From contig NC_085138.1 of the NCBI RefSeq assembly GCF_035046485.1, positions 429,585,265 to 429,649,264 of the forward strand: 64,000 nt of DNA, read 5' to 3'. The DNA is from Aedes albopictus (Eukaryota > Arthropoda > Insecta > Diptera > Culicidae). This document shows positions 47,331-60,335 of the stretch, one piece after another. How positions within the stretch are numbered: the first letter of the stretch is position 1; each line of letters starts with the position of its first letter. Made by a program: the position numbers and the translations under genes. Below the pieces are notes generated by a model. The model saw only the letters and a program-made list of their open reading frames with translations, ran no database searches and was not told the origin of the DNA.

Positions 47331-50156
47331 TTTATTGGATTTGGATTGGATTTGGATTGGATTTGGATTGGATTTGGAGTGGATTTGGAGTGGATTTGGA
47401 TTGGATTTGGATTGGATTTGGATTGGATTTGGATTGGATTCGGATTGGATTTGGATTGGATTTGGATTGGATTTGGATTGGATTTGGATTGGATTTCGAT
47501 TGGATTTGGATTGAATTTGGATTGGATTTGGATTGGATTTCGATTGGATTTGGATTGGATTTGGATTGGATTTGGATTGGATATGGATTGGATTTGGATT
47601 GGTTTTGGATTGGATTTGGATTGGATTTGGATTGGATATGGATTGGATTTGGATTGAATTTGGATTGGATTTGGATTGGATTTGGATTGGGTTTGGATTG
47701 GATTTGGATTGGATTGGATTTGGATTGGATTTGGATTTGGATTGGATATGGATTGGATATGGATTGGATTTGGATTGGATTTGGATTGGATTGGATTTGG
47801 ATTGGATTTGGATTGGATTTGGATTGGATTTGGATTGGATTTGGATTGGATTTGGATTGGATTTGGATTGGATTTGGATTGGATTTGGATTGGATTCGGA
47901 TTGGATTTGGATTGGATTTGGATTGGATTTGGATTGGATTTGGATTGGATTTGGATTGGATTTGGATTGGATTTGGATTGGATTTGGATTGGATGTGGAT
48001 TGGATTTGGATTGGATTTGGATTGGATTGGATTTGGATTGGATATGGATTGGATTTGGATTGGATTTGGATTGGATTTGGATTGGATTTGGATTGGATTT
48101 GGATTGGATTTGGATTGGATATGGATTGGATTTGGTTTGGATTTGGATTGGATCTGGATTGGAATTGGATTGGATTTGGATTGGATTTGGATTGGATTTG
48201 GATTGGATTTGGATTGGATTTGGATTGGATTTGGATTGGATCTGGATTGGAATTGGATTGGATTTGGATTGGATTTGGATTGGATTTGGATTGGATTTGG
48301 ATTGGATTTGGATTGGATTTGGATTGGATTTGGATTGGATTTGGATTGGATTTGGATTGGATTTGGATTGGATTTGGATTGGATTTGGATTGGATTTGGA
48401 TAGGATTTGAATTGGATTTGGATTGGATTTGGATTGGATTAGGATTGGATTTGGATTGGATTAGGATTGGATTTGGATTGGATTAGGATTGGATTTGGAT
48501 TGGATTTGGATTGAATTTGGATTGGATTTGGATTGGATATGGATTGGATTTGGATTGGATTGGATTTGGATTGGATATGGATTGGATTTGGATTGGATTT
48601 GGATTGGATTTGGATTGGATTTGGATTGGATTTGGATTGGATTTGGATTGGATTTGGATTGGATTTGGATTGGATTTGGATTGGATTTGGATTGGATTTG
48701 GATTGGATTTGGATTGGATTTGGATTGGATTTGGATTTGGATTGGATTTGGATTGGATTTGGATTGGATTTGGATTGGATTTGGATTGGATTTGGATTGG
48801 ATTTGGATTGGATTTGGATTGGATTTGGATTGGATTTGGATTGGATTTGGATTGGATTTGGATTGGATTTGGATTGGATTTGGATTGGATTTGGATTGGA
48901 TTTGGATTGGATTTGGATTGGATTTGGATTGGATTTGGATTGGATTTGGATTGGATTTGGATTGGATTTGGATTGGATTTGGATTGGATTTGGATTGGAT
49001 ATGGATTGGATTTGGATTGGATTTGGATTGGATTTGGATTGGATTTGGATTGGATTTGGATTGGATTTGGATTGGATTTGGATTGGATTTGGATTGGATT
49101 TGGATTGGATTTGGATTGGATTTGGATTGGATTTGGATTGGATTTGGTTTGGATTTGGATTGGATTTGGACTGGATATGGATTGGATTTGGTTTGGATTT
49201 GGATTGGATTTGGATTGGATTTGGATTGGATTTGGATTGGATCTGGATTGGAATTGGATTGGATTTGGATTGGATTTGGATTGGATTTGGATTGGATTTG
49301 GATTGGATTTGGATTGGATTTGGATTGGATTTGGATTGGATTTGGATTGGATTTGGATTGGATTTGGATTGGATATGGATTGGATTTGGATTGGATTTGG
49401 ATTGGATATGGATTGGATTTGGTTTGGATTTGGATTGGATTTTGATTGGATATGGATTGGATTTGGATTGGATTTGGATTGGATTTGGATTGGATCTGGA
49501 TTGGAATTGGATTGGATTTGGATTGGATTTGGATTGGATTTGGATTGGATTTGGATTGGATTTGGATTGGATTTGGATTGGATTTGGATTGGATTTGGAT
49601 TGGATTTGGATTGGATTTGGATTGGATTTGGATTGGATTTGGATTGGATTTGGATTGGATTTGGATTGGATTTGGATTGGATTTGGATTGGATTTGGATT
49701 GGATTTGGATTGGATTTGGATTGGATTTGGATTTGGATTGGATTTGGATTGGATTTGGATTGGATTTGGATTGGATTTGGATTGGATTTGGATTGGATTT
49801 GGATTGGATTTGGATTGGATTTGGATTGGATTTGGATTGGATTTGGATTGGATTTGGATTGGATTTGGATTGGATTTGGATTGGATTTGGATTGGATTTG
49901 GATTGGATTTGGATTGGATTTGGATTGGATTTGGATTGGATTTGGATTGGATTTGGATTGGATTTGGATTGGATTTGGATTGGATTTGGATTGGATTTGG
50001 ATTGGATTTAGATTGGATTTGGATTGGATTTGGATTGGATTTGGATTGGATTTGGATTGGATTTGGATTGGATTTGGATTGGATTTGGATTGGATTTGGA
50101 TTGGATTTGGATTGGATTTGGATTGGATTTGGATTGGATTGGATTTGGATTGGATT
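47331..50156 (+). repeat. 2.8-kb satellite, 11-bp unit GGATTTGGATT (~255 copies)
   Basis: Head-to-tail units, with scattered variants (ggatat, ggatct, ggaatt, gattcg). Eleven is not a multiple of three and the unit has no stop in most frames, so long false frames appear, read as GFGLDLDWIWI repeats. The plus strand almost lacks C and has GG every 5-6 bases. Variant units recur as blocks, so the array grew by segmental duplication. I do not treat it as coding. Confidence 0.95.
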
Positions 50157-50345
50157 TAAAAGACATGGACACGTTCAATGCTTCCAGTGAGCTATTCGCC
50201 TTATGAAGGAAGCGAACACTAGACAACGGACTAGCATGCACAGCCGAAAACTTTTCCTGACAGCTGCGGCGGGAGTCGAACCCGCGCTCCTCAGCACGAT
50301 GCGACTAAATGCTTGGTGACACTAGCCGCACGGCCACGAAGCCAC
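50157..50345 (-). mobile_element. tRNA-derived SINE (~190 bp)
   Basis: On the minus strand it starts GTGGCTTCGTGGCCGTGCGG (A box TGGCCGTGCGG) and has a perfect B box GGTTCGACTCC about 60 bp on. A non-tRNA body of ~100 bp follows, ending ...GTCCATGTCTTTT against the satellite. Satellite units are present on both sides, so it probably inserted into the array; a ggattta/ggattag pair may be the duplication. Confidence 0.75.
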
Positions 50346-50405
50346 ACGGATTAGATTTGGATTGGATTTGGATTTGATTTGGATTTGATTTGGATTGAAT
50401 TTGCA
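50346..50405 (+). repeat. degenerate end of the 11-bp satellite
   Basis: Continuation of ggatttggatt-like units (with ttgatttgg variants) beyond the SINE, fading out at about 50405. Confidence 0.8.
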
Positions 50406-50889
50406 CTGAATTCAATATTTCTCAACTGTAACTGCAACTTTTCCTCTTTTCAGCGAAACCAAATCAAGCGAGGAAAAAACTTAATAATTAAAAGTCTCTC
50501 ATTCCAAATGAACTTAATTTAGCTCATTTTTCATTCTGATTTCAAATGCAAAAACTGACTAGCAGCGGTAAAAGAAAACCCAAGCTTGAGAACACAAAAT
50601 TACTTTCGTTTCTTATTATTCGCCGAGTGTCAGCCGTTTCAAATTGCGATATTGCCCACCCGCCGACCACTCACTTGGCAGAAGGAAAAATACTTTCATA
50701 AATTCAAACCCAGCTGGGCAAAGCGAGAAAACCACATACTTACACCCTGGTCCGGCGTTCTTACCTCCTCGATGAAACTGCCCCGATCAAAAAAATATAA
50801 CAAAAAATAAATAAATTAGGAATCGGTATTCAAACCCTATATCAATATGTTTTGGTAAGCAGTCAGTGGTTTAAAAAAACTTATTCATT
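50406..50889. other. no gene recognised
   Basis: AT-rich; the frame at 50586-50810 shows no domain. Confidence 0.4.
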
Positions 50890-53470
50890 ACACTCAAACC
50901 TCCATTTAGGTAGGATCCATTTAGGTAAAATCTATTTCACGGTGTGTCTGACGGACAACATTATTTTAAAAAAATCGGTATCGCTAAAATACCCACCAAA
51001 CGAAAGCTAAGGGTCCCACCTTTCATTTGAGCCTTAAATGAGAAAGTTCTATCGGCGGGTCTAGAACAATTTTTTTTTTTGATATAGTATGATATTTTTT
51101 CGTATTTTCTCAAAGTACTAAATAATAACGAAAAACAATTTATCCATTGCCAACATGGCTTTCCGACGAAAATTTTTTTATATGATGTTTATTACACTTC
51201 CCAAAAAAGCATAATAGTCCCAAGTGAATAAAAAAAATCCAGTAAACAGTAGTCAGTTTCGTGGTTATGGGCAGTAATGCTAGAAAAATTGTAATAGTTT
51301 CAAGCAGGTGGAGATGTTCAAATTAAAATTTACATGTGTACCGCGTCATGCTCTAATACTGGTAATTAGGCTGACACAAATTTCGATTTTCTCTAATGTC
51401 ACCCCCCCCCCCCCCTCGGAAAATTTTGGTCGGGATTCGACATTTTGAGGGGGGGCACAAATTAATTATACAAAAATTTAAAAATTTTGAACTGAAATTA
51501 GAGTTGTCGAGAAAATTTCTTAACAAATCCGATGAGTTTTACAATTTTGCCTAATTGTTTGGGTAATTTTTCAACAAATACATTTATTATTTATTATCCA
51601 CCCCCTTGACGAGTCAACGAGCAAAGTGACAAAAGAAGAAAATGAGATTTGTTCCGGCCTTATTATTATATCACCGTGTTCCTCCTTATAGCGTGCATTT
51701 GACAAAAATTTCAATTATTTGACGAATTTTATTATTTTCTCTATTAAGCACAGACAAACAGACGCAACACTCTTTTACAGGGCTTGGCACATGCATTTAA
51801 CGATGAATTCAAATTTCGTATGATTTCCGCGATCTTTTCACCAGAGGTGCTAATGTTCGATCACTTTGATGCTTGCGAATGTACACGTTGCTGAATGATA
51901 CAAACGAAACTTACAGGTGATATGCATAGTAGTGTGCGTGTTAGGCAAACGTCAAATCGCAATCCATCATGGTCGACAGTGTCTCACGCGGTTCTATCAA
52001 TAGGTGGAAGCGTGTTCATGAAAAAGACAGCAAAAAAATCTGAGTTAAATAAAATTAATGAATTTTCTCTAAGAGTTACGTCTTCTTGTCTGTGATTAAG
52101 GGAATGGCTGTGTCTTCCAAATACCACGATTTGGCTAAAACTGCAAACTGAACATGTTATTGATACTTTTACTTTATAAACAAGCTCTATAAATCTTTAG
52201 GCAACGTAAACGTTAAAACATTAAAACACCAAGTCCTTTTTATCATGCACCAATGTATGCGGGTCAACTCACGATATTAGGACCAATGCTATATTTACTC
52301 ATTTTGTTAAGCATGACTTAAATATTTTGAATTCCACTGATGATATTTCGTACGAAAAAAAAATTTAAATGCGAACATTAACCGTTTGAAACATTGCCAA
52401 TTTATTTGACAGAGCTGTTTTGAGTGAAAAAAACATCCTTAAGGTTACGATGTTAGGGCATGCCAAGATACTACAATTAATTACAAAACGACATACACTT
52501 TCCAGAATCCTAAGATGACCGCAACTCGATATTTTCTGGAATCAAATCTTTAAAACGCGTGTATTTCTTATGGGGCAGGTGGGTCACGACCCATTATTTG
52601 AGATAGGTGGGCCTACAATAATGGAGCCAAAACTAAAATAAAAATTGTGTTGTTTTATTTAATTTATTGGTGAAAAAGATACTTTTTCATAATATTCAAA
52701 TTGTAATCCGAGATTTATTATTCTCAAGGTCGCCATTAACATAATCGTCATCATTGAAAAATCTAAAACGGTTTTCTCGTCCAAAACTCGTCCAAAATTT
52801 TCGTATTAAGAATGTATTCACTGTATTGCTGCAGGAGAATGGAGTACAGTGATTGCATTTTCAATGCAAATATTAAATCTCCTGTTAGCATCTTTAGCAG
52901 AATTGCAACGAGCACTATCTTTTGCATCATCGGTAGTAGTGCTAAGTCTGCCGCGTTTGCCCGTTAATTAAGGAGAAACTGTAGTTCTTGCAGTACTACA
53001 TGTTTCACAATTACAGCAAATATAGATGCTCCGCGTAGAAGATTTAAATTATATTTATACTCAAAGCAAGTAATTCTAAAGGGTATGATCTCATCATTGA
53101 ACTAATAAATTTTAAATTAATAATTGCGATATATTTTCGAGGGATAATACCAACTTTTACATCTGGTATATTTCAGAAAATGTTGTTCAATAATATCAAT
53201 AACCTGCAAATACAAATAAAAACAAGTTGGGACTTCTAATTTATTCTGTTTATTATTTGTATGCTCAACCATATAAAACAAATATCTAAATCAGTGAAGA
53301 TCAACTACCTTCAATGATATTAATGGTTACAGAAAAAGCTTCTTCGACCACAGCACGTACACCTTGGTACGGTTTTCATCGTAACTTTATGATTTCATGT
53401 CGTAGTTGTTTCTCTAAAAGTTTGAGGCAAAGCTATGTTGAAATTTAATTTCATTTATTTTTTTATGATT

Positions 53471-53604
53471 CAATAGGCCATATGAATAAGGCTGAGTAAA
53501 TACTCTTTACTCAGATCTCTGTGAAGGTTCACAGAGATTTGTTCTACGGCTTCACAGAGATTTAGTAAAGAGTATTTACTCAACTTTATTCATATGGCTC
53601 AATA
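53471..53604. mobile_element. ~134-bp hairpin MITE
   Basis: Arms of ~50 bp (ggccatatgaataaggctga, gtaaatactctttact, ctctgtgaag) inverted around 53535. Both ends carry caata/tattg, consistent with TA-type duplication. Confidence 0.7.
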
Positions 53605-54045
53605 CCTAATTATATACCACACAGCAATCCTTCTAATTAGCGAAAAATGTTGAATGCTTTTACAAGTACCAGAAAGGAACACAAAATGAACGAATACCGG
53701 ACTCGGCACGTAGTCATTTCATCCGAGCTACTATGGTGATCGTTCTATTTTTATTGACATCAAGTCATGGCCTACTACGACTGTAAAATTTTTCGAACCT
53801 GTGGTACTGTCGATAAAAACGAGGAGAATGGCAGTCGAAATAACTTCTTCTACATGTCAATAAGGAGAAGATGCTTAACACACATACTTAAATATTGGCA
53901 AAATTCTATTACAACTCTCTTAAATATTTTTTTACACTTGTCTGAGCAATATTTTGTATAAAAAAAAATTGAATATCCGTTTACTCTATTAGTATGATAC
54001 GTTACTAATGAGCGACCTTATACGAGCCCATTAGGTTACACTCAA

Positions 54046-54955
54046 CAACATTGCTTTGGAGGGTGTAATAAGAAGAGCGGGGATAAACACGAGTGGGACG
54101 ATTTTCACGAAGTCCGTTCAGCTGCTTGGTTTCGCCGATGATATTGATATTATTGCTCGTAAATTTGAGACGATGGCGGAAACGTACATCCGACTAAAGA
54201 GTGAAGCCAGGCGAATCGGATTAGTCATTAATGTGTCGAAAACAAAGTACTTGATGGCAAAGGGCTCCAGGGAGGAATCACCGCGCCCGCCACCCCGAAT
54301 TCATATCGACGGTGATGAAATCGAGGCGGTTGAAGAATTCGTGTACTTGGGCTCACTGGTGACCGCCGACAACGACACCAGCAGAGAAATTCAGAGGCGC
54401 ATTGTGGCAGGAAATCGTTCTTACTTTGGACTCCGCAGAACTCTACGATCGAATAAAGTTCGCCGTAACACGAAGTTAACCATCTACAAAACGCTGATTA
54501 GACCGGTCGTCCTCTATGGGCACGAAACATGGACCCTACGTGCAGAGGACCAACGCGCCCTTGGAGTTTTCGAACGGAAGGTGTTGCGTACCATCTACGG
54601 CGGAGTGCAGATGGAAGACGGGACTTGGAGACGGCGAATGAACCACGAGCTGCATCAGCTGCTGAGAGAACCAACCATCGTCCATACCGCGAAAATCGGG
54701 AGGCTACGGTGGGCGGGTCACGTCATCAGGATGTCGGATAGCAACCCGACTAAAATGGTTCTCGAGAGTCATCCGACCGGTACAAGAAGACGTGGAGCGC
54801 AGCGAGCTAGGTGGATCGACCAAGTGGAGGACGATCTGCGGACCCTACGCAGAGTGCGGAACTGGAGGCAAACAGCCATGGACCGAGTGGAATGGAGGCG
54901 GCTACTATGTACAGCAGAGGCCACCCCGGCCTTAGCCTGACCGGTAAGGTAAGTA
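54046..54955 (+). mobile_element. 910-bp 5'-truncated RTE-like LINE with 13-bp duplication
   Basis: AGGTTACACTCAA at 54033-54045 and 54956-54968 brackets the copy. The 3' end is a run of short gtaag-type repeats (ccggtaaggtaagtaagg), the tail style of RTE-like LINEs rather than poly(A). Confidence 0.85.
54056..54940 (+). pseudogene. RTE-like reverse transcriptase, C-terminal part
   Basis: An open frame covering only the end of a LINE polyprotein. It begins just before the catalytic box (LLGFADDIDIIAR), followed by INVSKTKYLMAKGS, FVYLGSLVTADND, TKLTIYKTLIRPVVLYGHETW and the C-terminal IGRLRWAGHVIRMSD region; it ends TAEATPALA-stop. The endonuclease and RT fingers are missing by 5' truncation, so it cannot work. 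The frame remains open for 295 codons, so the insertion is fairly recent. The first ATG is incidental. Confidence 0.85.
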
Positions 54956-55204
54956 AGGTTACACTCAAGATGGAAAGGAAGAAAATGCAAGTCTCATAGT
55001 AATAAATTTTTGAAAAAAAAAATTGTTCTAGGACCGCCGATAGAACTTTCTTGTTTTAGCCTCAAATGAAAGGGGGGACCTTCAGCTTTCATTTGGTGGG
55101 TGTCTTAGCGATACCGATTTTTTTAAAATAATTTTGTTCTACCAGACACCCCGTGATTTAGGTCCCTCCATTTAGGTAACGTTACCTAAATGGAATTTGA
55201 TTGT

Positions 55205-57062
55205 GTTCAGATCAGTTGGAGTACTTAAGATTAGGTATGAGGTTCGTTTACAGGAAAGAAGTAGTGAGTGGTGTTAAGGGGATATGGGGGGAGGGGAGGG
55301 GATGCAATGTTGAGATATGCCCCCTAACCACCCCCCCCCCCCCCCCCCCCCTTCCATGCAGTGTTGGAAAGTGTCAGTATCCAGCGTCATTTCTAGTTGA
55401 AATTGAGATATGCAACCATCCTTCCATCATTCAATTGATATCAGCTCAAGCATTGATGACGTCAAACCCGACATCAACCTATCATTCATTTGTTTTTATT
55501 TTGGCCACCAAACCCAACATAGACCCAACAGTTGTTCGATGTTGGTCCAACAATGGCCCAACACACGATAAAAATTGACCCGACTTTGACCCCACATTCT
55601 ATAGTTTTTCAATCTGGCGGAATTTTCCAGGGTTATTCGTGTTTCGTGCCCATCTAGTCATTTGAATGACAATTCTGATCTAAGACCCTCCAAAACCCCC
55701 GAAAACGCCCCTGAAACCCCCCCCCCCCCCTTTCCTGAAACTCATTGAAAGCCATCTGAAACTCCCTCCACATGACCCAAACATGATCTCCTTTAAATCT
55801 CCTAGTAACTCTCCCTTCTTAAACTTCTTTGCAACCTTGTACTCCATTTAGGTAATAAACTGAATCCATTTAGGTAATGAATCCATTTAGGTAAAAATGC
55901 TATTTAGGCAGTCCCGACTCGTTACCTAAATGGACACATTTTGACTTTAAAAACTGATAAACATTTATTCCATTTTTAATATCCGGCTTTTCAATTCAAT
56001 AATTTTGACTTTTTTCAATGGCTTTCAATTGATGATATTGCTTTTTTATTACTGTTAGTGTTTTTCAATTCTGTTTACTCTTTTTGTCTTTTTTAACTTT
56101 TCAAGTTCTTATAGTTACAATGGGTATTTTGTTTTTGTTTTGAGTGGACTTTCTTTGATAGTTTTTTTTGTTATGCTTTGTACATTCAAGCGTTATTATT
56201 AAAAAAAGCACTATTAACACACGACTGATCGCGTTGTTGTATTTTGTACAATACGTTGAACAAAGTTTAGCTTATTGTACTCAGCGTTAGCGAGGTGCTT
56301 TCGGTGATGGCGATTGACGGATGGTTAAATTATTGCCTGAAATAAATACATTCTGTTACCCCTGCTTGATCGGAACGCGTGTCCTCTAAAGTTGGGGGTG
56401 CTCCCTGGTGTACCACCTACCTCTCTAGCTATGATTGAGATTTGCTGCTTTTGTTTCTCCAGCAGATTCTATCGAAGAGAAAGAACAACGCTGCCTAGGT
56501 GGGAAGCTCTGTGTGTGTGTCTGTGCTTGAGTAATACCAGGAGTACAGTTTCCCTCTAGATTCTACAGATGAATGGAAAATGAAGAATGGCGCGGAAAAT
56601 GGAACCACTTTACGGTGCAGTTGCACATTGCCGAGCTTTTAAAAACCCGTTTCAATTCATGGTTTCACGCGTCCGGCTAAGGATTGGCTAAGGCATGCCA
56701 CAGATGGTTCGCCTTAACGGCAATATGAAAGGCGAGAATTGCTTCGTTCTGGTTGGTATTAAAAGAAAATTATTAAATTATAATTGCATCAGTTGGTTTG
56801 TGGAAGATAAGTTTAAGTTATTTCTTCATGGATGTTCGACAGGTGGAGTTCATATATCGTTTCAAAAAAAAATATCAATATCAATCGTCAATCAATCAAT
56901 AGGAAATCAGAAACGATTTTTGGAGTTATTTTTTATCAATTTGGATTTCAGATCAGAGAAAGAGTGTAGGAAAATAATTTCAATGTCATAATTTTTGTTT
57001 TCGTTTCAGTATCAATGTCCTACACTAGTGCATTATGCAACTGTAACAGAGAATATACATAT
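55205..57062. other. no gene; homopolymer C runs and CCATTTAGGTAA motif
   Basis: C-rich homopolymers near 55329-55350 and 55719-55731. The terminal word ccatttaggtaa of the neighbouring element recurs at about 55844, 55868, 55883 and inverted at 55921-55933, so a second related element end lies here. A 'ccaacatagacccaacag' low-complexity stretch spans 55505-55570. The frame at 56695-56991 has no recognised domain. Confidence 0.45.
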
Positions 57063-57064
57063 TA

Positions 57065-57829
57065 GCGTGGTTCAAAAAATCGTTTTTGCTCCACACCGCT
57101 TATTCGATTCCTAACCAGATTATATGCCTCCTCTCAACATTTGAGCACATTTGGTAGAAAAATAAGACTGCACAAGCCCTTCAAAGTTTGTATGGGGATT
57201 ACTATGGGAAAACGATTTTTTTCATTCAACCCACCGTAACATTTTCCTAAGTGCCCTAGTGGGTTAGTTGACCCTTCACAATCCTAGGCTACACTATCAG
57301 CTACAAATTTGCAGAAGACCGCATTCAAATCGGACACCTCATTAATTAGTTACCGATTTTTATCCAGAATCGAAATCTTTACTCATGATGGTTAAACTAA
57401 TCGGTGGGCATCACTGCATTTTGCAGTGGAACATAGTAGCCATGATTTCATTGTGCTATCTTTGGCGCCATATGCAGCAATGTTGCCTGCTGGGAAGCTA
57501 GAGGATCACTGTTAAAGTTTGCCCAGTTGAATACAAATCGATAAGTAATTAATGAGGCGTCCGATTTGAATGCGGTCTTTGGCAAAGTTGTAGCTGATAG
57601 AGTAGCCTAGGATTACCAAGGGTCGACTAACCCACTAGGGCACTTGGGGAAATGCTACGGTCGATTGAATGAAAAACATCATTTTCCCATAGTAATTCCC
57701 ATACAAACTTTGATGGGCTTGTGCAGTCTCAATTTTCAACCAAATGAGCTCAAATTTTGGGAGAAGGCATATAATCTGGTTAGAAATCGAATGAGCGGTG
57801 TGGAGCAAAAACGATTTTTTGAACCACGC
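57065..57829. mobile_element. 765-bp long-TIR MITE with TA ends
   Basis: Arms 57065-57355 and 57540-57829 are inverted copies (outer GCGTGGTTCAAAAAATCG), with TA on both sides and a ~185-bp centre. Blocks such as aacccactagggcac and cctcattaatta match in both arms. Tc1/mariner-type MITE by duplication; no coding frame. Confidence 0.8.
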
Positions 57830-57852
57830 TAATACATATGGTAGCCACAACG

Positions 57853-59885
57853 CACAGTGGGAAAAATCGACTCAAAAAACGGATCTTTTAACGGCGCTGG
57901 TTTCGGTTCGTGAAGTTGACCATTTCTGACGTGAAAAAGGCCGAGAAATCGATTAGTTCTAAATTCATTCACCGCATGGCACGGGAAGTGGTCTATTTTG
58001 CCCCATTTGCCCTTTTTCATACAAAAAGAGAATCAATATGTACGTTCAAACAACTAACACGACTATAGATCATTGAAAATAGCTGCAGGTGTAATAAGAG
58101 GTTAATAGAAATCAAATCAAATCAAACATATATGAAATATACTTCTAAATGTTTATATTGTCCCATATGCCCCAACAACTGCTGGAAATTGTGCATTTAA
58201 CATGACTATGAATAAATTTTTAATGTTAATGATTTGAATTTCTTTTTTTTTGCATAAACAAAAAGCGCTAGATCTGTTATCACCAGAATCATCTACTGTA
58301 GTTGTCCAATTCGCCCCATTTTGCCCTATTATCAAAGAAAAATGAGATTTAAAATGTATTTATAAGAAACAGATACTGTAATGGAACGTTGAATTAGTTT
58401 TAGTTGGAATTGGCAGCTAACAGCTATCATGCGCATAAATGAGAGATATATTCCCTATTTTGCCCTACATGTCCCTTAAACTGCTGGATGATAACATTTT
58501 TTCTATTGTTTTGTAATGTCACTGGTTGCAATACATGAAGTCCTAGATCATTTTTTATATATAAAAATACGGTTTATCGAGAAAGTTTAGAATCATTCAC
58601 GGGAGGGTACAAATAGCTGTCCATTTTACCCCAATTTGCCCTGATTTGTTGTCGCCTCATGAATAGATTTCCCCCATTTTCTTATGTCCGAATTGATGGA
58701 CTTTTGTTACTGAAACCAATGTAGTCAAAAGGACAGTTAAAACATATGACTTTGGTGGGGAATAAAGGGTATAATAAGCATTAACCCTTATCTTAATTCG
58801 TGGCAAATATGCACACAACTGATTAAATGAGGCATCCTAAATATATATGATTTGGTGCTTTGAGACGCCCTTTTTAATCAGTTTAGTGCATATTTGACAT
58901 ATTTTATAAAATGCTTATTAGGCCCTTGATTCCCCACCAAAGTCATATGTTTTAACTGTCCTTTCGACTACTACAAAAGCTGAAATTATAGAAAAAGTCA
59001 TATATATGTCTTTTTGATAACATTGGTTTCAGTACCAATGCGAATATGGGAAATTAATTTATTCAATACTTGACAAAAATCAGGGCAAACTGATTTATTT
59101 ATTACATGACAAAAATCAGGGCAAATAGGGCAAATATTCTGAGAATGATTGTAGTTAATCGGTTGTTAATCGATAAACCGCATTTGTATATATCAAAAAT
59201 GATCCAGGGCTTCATGTTTTGCATCCAGCGACATTACAAATCCATACAAAATATGTTATTATCCAGCAGTTTTACGGGCATGTAGGGTAAAATAGGGAAA
59301 ATATCTTCCATATATGCGCATGATAACTGTTGGCTTCCGATTGCACCTAAAACTAATTTCAACGTTCCATAGCAATATTTGTTTTGCATAAATACATTTT
59401 AAATCTATTTTTTTTTTCATGAAAATATGGCAAAAAGGGGCAAATTGGACAAGTCCCGAAGATGATTCTGGTGATAAAAGATCTAGCGCTTTTTGTTTAT
59501 GCCAAATAAATAAACTTCAAGTCAGTTACATTAAAAATCCATTCATAATTAGGCAAAATTGTGAATATCCGACAGTTTTTGGGGCATATGTGGCAAAATA
59601 AGCATTTAAAAGGATCTTTCATGTATTCTTATGATTCCTGTTAACTTCCAATTACACCTGCAGCTATTTTCAATGATCTACAGTAGTGTTAGTTGTTTGA
59701 CAGTTCATTTTGATTCTCTTTTTGTATGAAAAAAGGGCAAAATGGACCACTTCCCGTTTCGTGCGGTGAATGAAATCAGCACCAATCGATTCCTCGTATT
59801 TTTTTACGTCAGAAATGGTCAACTTCTCGTACCGAAACCAGCGGCGTTAAAAGATCCGTTTCTTGGGTCGACTTTTTCCACTGTG
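57853..59885. mobile_element. 2.03-kb palindromic element with Transib-like ends
   Basis: Both ends begin CACAGTGG (57853; complement of 59885) and are flanked by the 5-bp duplication CAACG (57848-57852, 59886-59890). Each arm is ~1 kb, inverted, and diverged by my eye 15-20%. The centre is near 58845. A 5-bp duplication with CACNRTG ends is the Transib pattern. The arms carry mirrored short frames that are artefacts of the palindrome; no transposase. Confidence 0.65.
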
Positions 59886-59890
59886 CAACG

Positions 59891-60335
59891 CCTCGCTTGA
59901 TGGAAACAAACGATGAAAAGCGACGCCAGACAGGATGCAACGCGTTCTCCTTGCGTACCAGCTCCGACACACACAAGGGAAGAAGGGAAATGCCAGCTGA
60001 TCCTCGCACCGATTGGGCTAGCCACCACTACCGCTACTCTTTCGGCACACTTTCAGAAAAACACTTGCTCCGTTAGTCCGTTCACGTCGACGGGTTTATT
60101 GATACTGATTGAAATGACATGAAAGAATGTACTTAAAATATCTCTCCTTCGGGTTGGCAGCCGATCAGCGCATAGCAGACTGCAGCATAGGCTCCGCCCA
60201 TTCGGAGCGCAAGACAACCCAAACCACGTCGCGAGACAACCCGTCGCTGGCTGATAATGATGAGTGGTAACTCTCTCTTCACATTTGCGGTTGTGATTCT
60301 TACAACAGTCTGCACAGGCTTGTAAAACAGTACTA
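59891..60335. other. unassigned, relatively GC-rich DNA
   Basis: May belong to the BEL/Pao element that follows, but I see no gag or protease motif. Short frames on both strands only. Confidence 0.35.

Larger units (their letters stand above)
50890..55204. mobile_element. decayed DNA element with ~180-bp inverted ends
   Basis: 50890-51075 and 55008-55204 are inverted copies: shared blocks include CTCCATTTAGGTA, gtgtctg, aatcggtatcgctaa, cccaccaaacgaaagct, agaaagttctatcggcgg. Outer ends look like CACTCAAACCTCC / CACAATCAAATTCC after TA, reminiscent of pogo/Tc1-type termini; this is weak. The interior has no transposase, a C14 run near 51402, a hairpin MITE and an RTE-like copy. Confidence 0.55.

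Noticed and set aside
47294..50190. Several long open frames (up to 559 codons) of GFGLDLDWIWI repeats
   Set aside because: They are a consequence of an 11-bp stop-free tandem repeat read in all frames; no start context, no domain, and the frames end where the array ends.
58153..59601. Two similar small proteins (…GANWT…DDSGD…RSSAFCLC) on opposite strands
   Set aside because: Mirror images created by the 2-kb palindrome; no reason to call either coding.
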